Assembly: GCA_937875615.1 (NCBI GenBank)
Contig: CALNBU010000802.1
Span: 1-6,350 of the forward strand
Direction of reading: 5' to 3'
Length of the DNA stretch: 6,350 nt
From: an uncultured Archangium sp.
Lineage (GTDB): Bacteria > Myxococcota > Myxococcia > Myxococcales > Myxococcaceae
Position numbers and translations under genes: made by a program. Position 1 is the stretch's first letter. Each line of letters begins with the position of its first letter. The notes beneath the pieces were generated by a model that worked only from the letters and a program-made list of their open reading frames with translations, made no database searches and was not told the origin of the DNA. Of this stretch, positions 1-5,666 are shown piece after piece.

Positions 1-438
1 CCGCGAGGCCAGCAGCCCCAGGGCGGGCGCGCAGCCCATCACCAGCAACCTCCGTTCGGCCCGGCGCAGCGAGGCCAGCGGCTCCACCAGCGCGCGCCCG
101 CCGCGGCGACCCACCACCAGCCCGTCGGCGGCCCGGAGGTCTCTCGACGCCAGCGGGTGGGCCACCCAGTCGTCCTGCACCCGCGCCAGCGCCACCCGGC
201 CCGAAGCGCCGCGCGTCGTCAACCGCGCCAGCACCCGCGCCTCCTCGGCGGCCGACGAGAAGAGCTGCTCCACGGTGACGTCCAGGGCCGCCGCCAGCCG
301 CAGCGCGACGTCCACGCCCGGCGTCGAGCGCCCCGACTCCAGCGCGTGCAGCGCCTGCCGCGACACCTTCACCGCCGAGGCGAGGGCGGCCTGGGTCAAC
401 CCCCGTTCGCTGCGCAGAGCCCGGAGCCGGTTGTTCAT
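1..438 (-). CDS. XRE-family HTH regulator with probable PBP-like sensor domain (3' end beyond window)
   Basis: Reading leftward from the ATG at 438 gives 146 codons with no stop, running off the window edge. Residues about 4-58 form a clear Cro/C1-type helix-turn-helix: an R-L-R-x-L-R start, then GLTQAALASAV and VSRQALHALESGRSTPG, then a V-x-x-A-L-R-L-A-x-A-L segment, ending VEQLF. A variable linker follows, and from about residue 130 the sequence LLVMGCAPALGLLASR begins. From family knowledge this resembles the start of the periplasmic-binding-protein-like domain fused to XRE domains in one-component ligand-sensing regulators (the PF12727 type); the domain call is from memory. ATGs at 450 and 480 are in frame; 438 was chosen because it places the HTH at the usual distance from the N-terminus and leaves the palindrome at 442-457 outside the gene. 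None of the three has a good Shine-Dalgarno, so a leaderless message is possible. Likely role: autoregulated repressor or activator of the divergent lipoprotein/receptor genes. The ligand is unknown. Confidence 0.85.
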   Translation of the reverse strand, partial: MNNRLRALRSERGLTQAALASAVKVSRQALHALESGRSTPGVDVALRLAAALDVTVEQLFSSAAEEARVLARLTTRGASGRVALARVQDDWVAHPLASRDLRAADGLVVGRRGGRALVEPLASLRRAERRLLVMGCAPALGLLASR

Positions 439-441
439 GAG

Positions 442-457
442 GTCAAGCATACTTGAC
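442..457. promoter_or_regulatory. Palindromic operator GTCAAG-CATA-CTTGAC
   Basis: The two 6-base arms are perfectly complementary and separated by 4 bases, 16 bp in all, a size that suits a dimeric HTH protein. The site lies 3 bp upstream of the regulator ATG and overlaps the -35 hexamer (TTGACG, 453-458) of a candidate promoter for the lipoprotein/receptor genes. XRE regulators commonly bind short palindromes of this kind next to their own gene. That the neighbouring regulator binds here, and represses in both directions, is inference from position and symmetry. Confidence 0.7.
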
Positions 458-480
458 GAAGCGTCATGAAGGCTTGTCAT
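453..480 (+). promoter_or_regulatory. Candidate sigma-70-type promoter for the lipoprotein/receptor operon
   Basis: A TTGACG hexamer (453-458, five of six matches to TTGACA) is followed after 16 bases by TGTCAT (475-480, four of six matches to TATAAT). Transcription would start near 487, upstream of the lipoprotein ATG at 514. The -35 is inside the two inverted repeats at 442-457 and 454-466, so a bound regulator would block polymerase. The -10 match is only fair. Confidence 0.45.
454..466. repeat. Second inverted repeat TGACG-AAG-CGTCA
   Basis: Perfect 5-base arms with a 3-base spacer, overlapping the right arm of the 442-457 palindrome. It could be a second half-overlapping operator for the same or another regulator. 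It is short enough that chance is a real alternative. Confidence 0.35.
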
Positions 481-513
481 GGCCCGGGCGGGCGACGTAG
501 CGGCGCAGGTCAC

Positions 514-987
514 ATGCGAACGCTCCTCCTGCTGGGTTGTGGGTTGCTCTGGATCTCCTGCGATGCGCCGCCGTCCGACACCGATGCGGGGGACGTCACC
601 GACGCGGGCGCGCGCGACGATGCGGGCACCACTGGCGGCCTCTCGGTCACCGTGCATTTCCCCGACGGTGGCGCCGGAGAGGTGGCGCTCTCGGGGTTGG
701 CTACCGAGGACCTGGAGGGGGCGACGGTGGTGCGCTTGAGCCTGGTCGTCACCACCGCGCTGCCCGAGGTGACGCTGAGTGAGGTGCGGGTGGGCTTCAA
801 GGCCTCCGACGGCTTCGACCCCGCCTCGCGCGGCAACTGCATGTCGTTGCTGCCGCTCGAAGGGGCGCGCCTCACGCAGGGCGGCATCGACCCCGTCACG
901 CGCAACCTCAACTGGGAGGACGCGCTCGGCTACGCGGGGTGCATGTACGTGAACGATCTCACCGACCTCTTCCTCACCCAGCCCTGA
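514..987 (+). CDS. Predicted small lipoprotein of unknown family, paired with the TonB-dependent receptor
   Basis: A 157-residue protein. Residues 1-16 look like a lipoprotein signal peptide: a basic MR start, the hydrophobic LLLLGCGLLWI, then S-C with Cys16 as the likely lipidated residue. The lipobox is imperfect, with Trp at -3. Residues 17-42 are a flexible Asp/Ala/Gly/Thr tether, a style common in myxobacterial surface lipoproteins. Residues about 43-157 look like a compact beta-rich domain with two cysteines (109 and 143) that could form a disulfide. I do not recognise the family. An in-frame ATG at 466 would add 16 residues and bury the signal peptide, and it lies upstream of the candidate -10 box, so 514 is preferred. 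The ribosome site is weak (AGGT, only 3 bases from the ATG). The receptor gene starts 3 bases after the stop, so the two are probably co-expressed, and the lipoprotein may assist capture of the receptor's substrate at the outer membrane (inference). Confidence 0.75.
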   Translation: MRTLLLLGCGLLWISCDAPPSDTDAGDVTDAGARDDAGTTGGLSVTVHFPDGGAGEVALSGLATEDLEGATVVRLSLVVTTALPEVTLSEVRVGFKASDGFDPASRGNCMSLLPLEGARLTQGGIDPVTRNLNWEDALGYAGCMYVNDLTDLFLTQP

Positions 988-990
988 GCC

Positions 991-2880
991 ATGGGCTGGC
1001 TGCTGCTGCTGGCGCTCGCGCAGGCCGACGCGGGCGTCGCCTCGTCGCGCTACGAGACGCTGGTGACGGCCGGTGGCGCGCCCATCGGCCACACCATGCG
1101 GGAGGCGCGCATGGAGGAGGTGGGCGCGCGCACCGCGGTGGAGGCGCTCGACTATGATCCCTCGGTGCACGCCACCGCGGGCGCGCGCGGAGAGCGCATC
1201 ATCACCGTGCGCGGCTTCGCGCAGCGGCAGCTGGCGGTGCTGCTCGACGGCGCGCCCTTCGAGATTCCCTACGACGGGCAGATAGACCTGGACATGGTGC
1301 CGGCGGCGATGCTCGAGCGCATCGACGTGGCCGCCGGGCCCAGCTCGGTGCTGGCTGGACCCAACGGGCTGGGCGGCGTGGTGGACCTCCGCACGCGGCG
1401 GGCGGGGCGCGGGCCGCCGCTGGTCACCTCCCTCGAGGTGGGCGGCCTGGGGCGCTTCGAGGCCAACGCCCGGGGCGCGCTGCGGGCCGGGCCCTTCGGC
1501 GTCTCGCTCTACGCGGGGTGGGCGCAGCGCAGCGCCACGCCATTGTCGGCGCGCTTCGAGCCCACCTTCCGCGAAGACGGCGGCGAGCGGCTCAACTCGG
1601 ATCGACGCGTGGGCTACGTGGGCGCGTCGGCGTCGTGGCAGGGAAGCCACCACGTGTTGGAGGCCACCGGCTGGTATCTCTCGGGGGAGCGCGGCATGCC
1701 GGTCAGCACGCTCGACGTGCGGCCGCGCTTCTGGCGCTTCTCCCGGTGGGACACCGGCACCGCGCAGCTCAGCCACCGCTACGAGCGCGACGGCCTGCGC
1801 CTGGAGACCATGGCGTGGTGGCGCGGCGCGCTGAACGTGGTCGACGCCTGGGATGACACCACCTTTACGACCCAGACCACGCCGCGCTCGTTCTCCTCGC
1901 TCTACGACGACATGAGCGTGGGGGCGCGCACGCGCGGCAGCGGGCGCTTCCTCGACTCGCTGGCGTGGCGCTTCTGGGTGGGCGCGCAGCTGGAGCGCCA
2001 CACCTCCCGGGCGACCAACGGCTCTCCCGACGACGTCTCGCGGCTCATCATCACCGCCGCGCCCGAAGTGGAGTGGCGGGCCACTCCGTTCCTCAATCTG
2101 CTGGCGGGGCTGCAGCTCGACGCGGAGGTGCCGCTGGCCTTGCCCGGCGCGCGGCCGGGCGTGGGGCTGGGGCCGATGGTGTCGGCGGTGCTGACGCCGC
2201 ACCAGACGCTGACGGTGACGGTGACCGCGGCGCGGCGCACGCGCTTCCCCACGTTGCGCGAGCGCTTCAGCGAGGCCATGGGCTTCAGGTTGCCCAACGC
2301 GGCGCTGCGCCCGGAGTCCGCCTGGCACTTCGGGGTGAACGGCGCGTGGCGGCCGGTGGAGGGGCTGCAGCTGGAGCTGTCGGGGTGGGACGCGGAGGTG
2401 GTGGACCTCATCGAGGCGGTGCGGGTGGAGGGCGGCCTCGACCAGCTCCAGAACGTGTCGCAGGCGCGGATGCTGGGCGGCGAGCTCGCGGCCGGCTGGA
2501 AGGCGCGCTACGGCCGCGCGCGGCTGGGCTATGTGCTGCAGTCGACGCGGCGGCTCTCGGAGCCAGCGGGGTGGTTGGAGTATCGGCCGATGCACCAGGC
2601 GGTGGTGGACGCGGCGGTGACGCCGTGGCCGTGGCTGGAGCTGTGGGCCGGCCTGCGGGTGATGAGCGAGCGGCACTTCACCCATCCCTACACCCGCGTG
2701 CTCACCACGCTGCCCGCGGCGGCGGTGTTCGACGCGCGGCTGGAGGGCGGCACCGCGCAGGTGCGGGGCTGGGTGCGCGTCACCAACCTCTTCGACGCGG
2801 ACTATTCGACGGAGTACGGCTTCCCCATGCCGGGGCGGCAGGTGTTGGTGGGGCTGACGGTGACGCCGGCGCTGCTGTGA
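991..2880 (+). CDS. TonB-dependent outer-membrane receptor
   Basis: A 629-residue protein, similar in size to BtuB-type receptors. After a very short hydrophobic start (MGWLLLLALA, then QADAG) comes a probable TonB box around residues 21-28 (YETLVTAG). The plug covers about residues 30-137, with VRGFAQRQLAVLLDG, then IDVAAGPSSVLAGPNGLGGV and V-D-L-R-T. The rest is a 22-strand-type barrel with typical receptor signatures: RFPTLRERF (418-426), N-x-A-L-R-P-E (436-442) and, near the C-terminus, TNLFDADYSTEYGFPMPGR (598-616). Such receptors import scarce ligands such as metal chelates, cobalamin or oligosaccharides, powered by TonB-ExbB-ExbD; the substrate is not readable here. The ATG follows the lipoprotein stop by one codon (TGA-GCC-ATG) in the same frame and has no Shine-Dalgarno, so translation is probably coupled. 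Odd points: the signal peptide lacks a basic N-region, and the protein ends in Leu rather than the usual aromatic residue. No intrinsic terminator with a T-tract follows the gene. Confidence 0.93.
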   Translation: MGWLLLLALAQADAGVASSRYETLVTAGGAPIGHTMREARMEEVGARTAVEALDYDPSVHATAGARGERIITVRGFAQRQLAVLLDGAPFEIPYDGQIDLDMVPAAMLERIDVAAGPSSVLAGPNGLGGVVDLRTRRAGRGPPLVTSLEVGGLGRFEANARGALRAGPFGVSLYAGWAQRSATPLSARFEPTFREDGGERLNSDRRVGYVGASASWQGSHHVLEATGWYLSGERGMPVSTLDVRPRFWRFSRWDTGTAQLSHRYERDGLRLETMAWWRGALNVVDAWDDTTFTTQTTPRSFSSLYDDMSVGARTRGSGRFLDSLAWRFWVGAQLERHTSRATNGSPDDVSRLIITAAPEVEWRATPFLNLLAGLQLDAEVPLALPGARPGVGLGPMVSAVLTPHQTLTVTVTAARRTRFPTLRERFSEAMGFRLPNAALRPESAWHFGVNGAWRPVEGLQLELSGWDAEVVDLIEAVRVEGGLDQLQNVSQARMLGGELAAGWKARYGRARLGYVLQSTRRLSEPAGWLEYRPMHQAVVDAAVTPWPWLELWAGLRVMSERHFTHPYTRVLTTLPAAAVFDARLEGGTAQVRGWVRVTNLFDADYSTEYGFPMPGRQVLVGLTVTPALL

Positions 2881-2903
2881 CGCCGCCGGCACTGGTTGAT
2901 CGT

Positions 2904-2932
2904 TTGACGCTCGCGCCCGGCTTGGCTAAGGG
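2904..2932 (+). promoter_or_regulatory. Candidate promoter of rpsO
   Basis: TTGACG (2904-2909, five of six matches to the -35 consensus) is followed after 17 bases by TAAGGG (2927-2932), a weak -10 match. It is the only convincing -35 in the 122-base gap between the receptor stop and rpsO. Transcription would start near 2938, giving a leader of about 65 bases. Confidence 0.5.
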
Positions 2933-2956
2933 CGCCGCAGCTACCTGATCTGTACC

Positions 2957-3002
2957 CCTCCGCGGGTCTGGTGGATTTCAACCGGAGGTGGAGAGCCTCA
3001 CC
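2957..3002 (+). promoter_or_regulatory. rpsO leader with sequestrable Shine-Dalgarno
   Basis: The purine-rich ribosome site runs GGAGGTGGAG (2984-2993); its second GGAG ends 9 bases before the ATG at 3003. Upstream, CCTCCG (2957-2962) is perfectly complementary to CGGAGG (2983-2988), so the leader can fold to hide the first GGAGG. Two alternatives compete with this: CTGGT/ACCGG (2968-2972 with 2981-2985, one G-U pair) and GGTG/CACC (2987-2990 with 2999-3002). rpsO is repressed by its own product, S15, through leader structures in several bacteria, though the RNA folds differ between lineages. Autoregulation here is inference. Confidence 0.45.
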
Positions 3003-3272
3003 ATGACGGTCGCCGCAGAGAAGAAGCAGGAGCTGGTCACGAAGTTCCGCACCCACGAGAAGGACACCGGGTCTCCCGAGGTCCAGATCGCGTTGCTGTC
3101 GGAGCGCATCACCGAGCTGACGGAGCACTTCAAGTCGCACAAGAAGGACTTCCACAGCCGCCGTGGCCTGCTGAAGCTGGTCAGCCAGCGCCGCAGCCTG
3201 CTTGACTACCTGAAGTCGAAAGACCAGGCGCGCTACAAGAAGTTGATCGACGCGCTCGGCATCCGCAAGTAA
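3003..3272 (+). CDS. rpsO: 30S ribosomal protein S15
   Basis: An 89-residue protein, the standard length of bacterial S15. It is a primary-binding protein of the small subunit that docks on the central domain of 16S rRNA and nucleates platform assembly. The family signature is complete: DTGSPEVQ (21-28), then HKKDFHSRRGLL (46-57), VSQRRSLLDYLK (60-71), and the basic C-terminus IRK. Residues equivalent to the known rRNA contacts are present, including His42, Asp49 and Ser52 (numbering with Met1). A GTG at 2988 is in frame and would add five residues, but the ATG at 3003 gives the family-standard N-terminus and a proper ribosome-site spacing. It sits upstream of pnp, the conserved order in many bacteria, but a strong terminator separates the two. 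Confidence 0.98.
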   Translation: MTVAAEKKQELVTKFRTHEKDTGSPEVQIALLSERITELTEHFKSHKKDFHSRRGLLKLVSQRRSLLDYLKSKDQARYKKLIDALGIRK

Positions 3273-3283
3273 CGCTGTCCCCG

Positions 3284-3320
3284 AAGGGGCTCTCGAAAGG
3301 GAGCCCCTTTGGTGTTTTTT
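3284..3320 (+). terminator. Rho-independent terminator after rpsO
   Basis: The stem AAGGGGCTC (3284-3292) pairs perfectly with GAGCCCCTT (3301-3309). It extends inward by a T-G wobble and a C-G pair to close on a GAAA tetraloop (3295-3298). A T-rich tail follows, ending in six Ts (3315-3320). The hairpin starts 11 bases after the rpsO stop. There is no T-tract on the other strand, so it acts rightward only. Some readthrough into pnp is possible, because the T-run is separated from the stem by TGGTG. Confidence 0.9.
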
Positions 3321-3354
3321 CAACCCGCGCCCATGCGTTGGATTGATTTCTTGT

Positions 3355-3385
3355 TCGAAGCTCCCGAAGCCTTCGGGAGCGTCGA
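3355..3385 (+). promoter_or_regulatory. Hairpin in the pnp 5' leader
   Basis: GCTCCCGAA (3360-3368) pairs perfectly with TTCGGGAGC (3372-3380) around a 3-base gap. After one A/G mismatch, TCGA (3355-3358) pairs with TCGA (3382-3385), giving 13 pairs in all. No T-tract follows, so it is not a terminator. In E. coli the pnp leader forms a stem that RNase III cuts and PNPase then uses to repress its own synthesis. A stem in the same place suggests a comparable control, but this is inference. The bases just upstream (about 3336-3354) are unusually AT-rich for the window, as a promoter might be, yet no clean -35/-10 pair can be named. Confidence 0.55.
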
Positions 3386-3420
3386 TCAGGGGGTCAAAGC
3401 CAACGGGCGCTCTCACCACG

Positions 3421-3427
3421 AAGGAAG
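3421..3427 (+). promoter_or_regulatory. Ribosome binding site of pnp
   Basis: AAGGAAG ends 6 bases before the ATG at 3434, a good match and spacing. It fixes the pnp start and is stronger than the sites of the lipoprotein and receptor genes. Confidence 0.75.
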
Positions 3428-3433
3428 TAACCC

Positions 3434-5554
3434 ATGGCCATCATCCGCAAGACCATCAAGGTCGGAGACCGCGACCTCACCATCGAAACCGGCCGCCTCG
3501 CCAAGCAGGCCGACGGCGCCGCGCTCGTGTCGTTCGGCGACACCCGCGTGCTCGCCACCTCCGTCAGCGCGAAGGACAAGCGCGACGTCGACTTTCTCCC
3601 GCTCACCGTCGAGTACAAGGAGAACTTCTACTCGGCCGGTCGCATCCCCGGCGGCTACTTCCGCCGCGAGGGCAAGCTGACCGAGAAGGAGACGCTGACC
3701 AGCCGCATCGTCGACCGCTCCTGCCGCCCGCTGTTCCCCGACGGCTACCCCTACGACACGCAGATCATGATCAGCGTGGTCAGCTTCGACAAGCAGGCCG
3801 AGCCCGACGTGCTGGCGCTGGTGGCGGCCTCGGCGTCGCTCGCCATCTCCGACATCCCGTTCAACGGCCCCATCGCCTGCGTGCGCGTGGGCCGCGTCGA
3901 CGGCACGCTGGTGGCCAACCCCACCGCCGACCAGCGCAGCAAGTCTGACATCGACCTGGTGGTGGCCGCCTCGAAGGAGGCCATCGTGATGGTCGAGGGC
4001 GGCGCCGAGGAGATCTCGGAGGCCGACATGGTCGCCGCGCTCGACTTCGGGCACGCCAGCTGCCAGCCCATCATCAAGGCGCTCGAGGAGCTCCGCGCCG
4101 AGGTCGGCGCCAAGACCCGCGAGTACGAGAAGGCGGTCGGCTTCGACCCCGCGCTGAAGGAGAAGGCGAAGGCGCTGGCGTGGGCGGGCATCAAGGCCGG
4201 CTACGGCATCAATGAGAAGCACGAGCGCTACGCCTCGTTGAAGGCGGGCGGCAAGGCGCTGCAGGAGAAGCTCAAGGCCGAGCTGGGCGATGGCTACGCG
4301 GCCGTCGAGAAGCAGGTCAAGGGCATCTACGAGGAGCTGAAGTACGAGTACATGCGCGAGCTGACCACCAACGGTGGCCGCATCGGCGGGCGCCCGCACG
4401 ACGTGGTGCGCGACGTGACCGTCGAGGTGGGCGCGCTCCCGCGCACGCACGGCTCCGCCGTCTTCCAGCGCGGCGAGACCCAGTCGCTGGTGACCGCCAC
4501 CCTGGGCACGTCCGAAGACGACCAGCGCATCGAGACGCTGGCCGGCGAGATCAGCCGCACCTTCCTGCTGCACTACAACTTCCCCCCGTTCTCGGTGAAC
4601 GAGGTGAAGCCGCTGCGCGGTCCCGGTCGTCGTGAGATCGGCCACGGCGCGCTGGCCGAGCGCGCGCTGCGCAACATGGTGCCCGGCAAGGAGACCTTCC
4701 CGTACGTGGTGCGCATCGTCTCCGACATCCTCGAGTCCAACGGCAGCTCGTCGATGGCCTCGGTGTGCGGCGGCACCATGGCGATGATGGACGCGGGTGT
4801 CCCGCTCAAGGCCCCGGTGGCCGGCATCGCCATGGGCCTGGTGAAGGAGGGCGAGAAGGTCGCCATCCTCACCGACATCCTCGGCGACGAAGATCACCTC
4901 GGCGACATGGACTTCAAGGTGTGCGGCACCGCGAAGGGCATCACCGCCGTGCAGATGGACATCAAGATCACCGGCATCACCACGGCCATCATGCTCAAGG
5001 CGATGGAGCAGGCCCGCGTCGGCCGTCTCCAGATCCTCGACACCATGCTCAAGGCGCTGCCCGAGGCGCGCAAGGAGATCAGCCAGTTCGCGCCGCGCAT
5101 CGTGTCCATCCACATCCGCCCCGAGTTCATCAAGAACGTCATCGGGCCCGGCGGCAAGGTCATCAAGGACATCATCGCCCGCACCGGCACCTCGGTGAAC
5201 ATCGACGACTCCGGCAAGGTCGACATCGCCTCGGCCGATGCCGACGCGGTGAAGGCCGCCATCTCGATGATCCAGGCGCTGACCCGCGAGGCGGAGATCG
5301 GCAAGCTGTACCTCGGCACGGTGCGGAAGGTCGTCGAGTTCGGCGCCTTCGTGGAGCTGTTCCCCGGCACCGACGGCCTCATCCACATCTCCGAGCTCGC
5401 CGACAAGCGGGTGAAGACGGTGAACGAGATCGTCAACGAGGGTGACGAGGTGCTGGTGAAGGTCATCTCCATCGACGGCGGCGGGAAGATCCGCCTCTCG
5501 CGCAAGCAGGCGCTCGCCGAGCGTCAGGCCGAGTCCAACGCGCCGCAGGCGTAA
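3434..5554 (+). CDS. pnp: Polyribonucleotide nucleotidyltransferase (PNPase)
   Basis: A 706-residue protein, full length for the family (E. coli about 711). It degrades RNA 3'-5' by phosphorolysis, releasing nucleoside diphosphates, and can also add 3' tails; it works as a trimer in the cytoplasm. Domain order is canonical: a first RNase PH-like domain with the RNA-gripping YFRR loop (75-78), an all-helical linker (about 235-310), and a second catalytic RNase PH-like domain (about 320-550). KH (about 555-615, GPGG loop at 571-574) and S1 (about 622-690) RNA-binding domains follow. Catalytic residues are intact: the phosphate-binding SSS at 438-440, Asp487, Asp493 and Lys495 in DILGDEDHLGDMDFK (481-495), matching E. 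coli numbering plus one. The C-terminal tail after S1 is short and lacks any obvious long extension for docking to RNase E. The gene is bracketed by the rpsO terminator and leader hairpin upstream and its own terminator downstream. Confidence 0.99.
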   Translation: MAIIRKTIKVGDRDLTIETGRLAKQADGAALVSFGDTRVLATSVSAKDKRDVDFLPLTVEYKENFYSAGRIPGGYFRREGKLTEKETLTSRIVDRSCRPLFPDGYPYDTQIMISVVSFDKQAEPDVLALVAASASLAISDIPFNGPIACVRVGRVDGTLVANPTADQRSKSDIDLVVAASKEAIVMVEGGAEEISEADMVAALDFGHASCQPIIKALEELRAEVGAKTREYEKAVGFDPALKEKAKALAWAGIKAGYGINEKHERYASLKAGGKALQEKLKAELGDGYAAVEKQVKGIYEELKYEYMRELTTNGGRIGGRPHDVVRDVTVEVGALPRTHGSAVFQRGETQSLVTATLGTSEDDQRIETLAGEISRTFLLHYNFPPFSVNEVKPLRGPGRREIGHGALAERALRNMVPGKETFPYVVRIVSDILESNGSSSMASVCGGTMAMMDAGVPLKAPVAGIAMGLVKEGEKVAILTDILGDEDHLGDMDFKVCGTAKGITAVQMDIKITGITTAIMLKAMEQARVGRLQILDTMLKALPEARKEISQFAPRIVSIHIRPEFIKNVIGPGGKVIKDIIARTGTSVNIDDSGKVDIASADADAVKAAISMIQALTREAEIGKLYLGTVRKVVEFGAFVELFPGTDGLIHISELADKRVKTVNEIVNEGDEVLVKVISIDGGGKIRLSRKQALAERQAESNAPQA

Positions 5555-5577
5555 GCACCGGCAAGCTCGCAGTCTCT

Positions 5578-5616
5578 CGAAGGGGCGCTCCGCAAGGGCG
5601 CCCCTTCGTTGTTTTC
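5578..5616 (+). terminator. Rho-independent terminator after pnp
   Basis: CGAAGGGGCGC (5578-5588) pairs perfectly with GCGCCCCTTCG (5598-5608). The stem extends by a T-G wobble and a C-G pair to a CGCAA loop, and TTGTTTTC (5609-5616) follows. It begins 24 bases after the pnp stop. The opposite strand has no T-tract. Confidence 0.9.
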
Positions 5617-5666
5617 GTGCAGGAGATCTCCGCCGCTGCTCGTACGTTCTGGCGCGGGTGGAACGC

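Noticed and set aside
466..513. Upstream ATG extending the lipoprotein by 16 residues
   Set aside because: It would put a Gly/Arg-rich stretch ahead of the signal peptide, and it lies upstream of the candidate -10 box. The ATG at 514 gives a proper signal sequence.
2865..2890. GCCGGCG/CGCCGGC inverted repeat at the end of the receptor gene as a terminator
   Set aside because: The 7-base stem has a long loop, no T-tract follows, and such GC-only repeats arise easily in this composition.
1965..2948. 327-codon plus-strand frame inside the receptor gene
   Set aside because: It is an out-of-frame shadow of the TonB receptor: Ala/Gly/Arg-rich with no motifs, while the other frame carries clear receptor signatures.
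3360..3380. Leader hairpin of pnp as a second terminator
   Set aside because: The bases after the stem (GTCGATCAGGGG) contain no T-run, so it cannot work as an intrinsic terminator in this direction.
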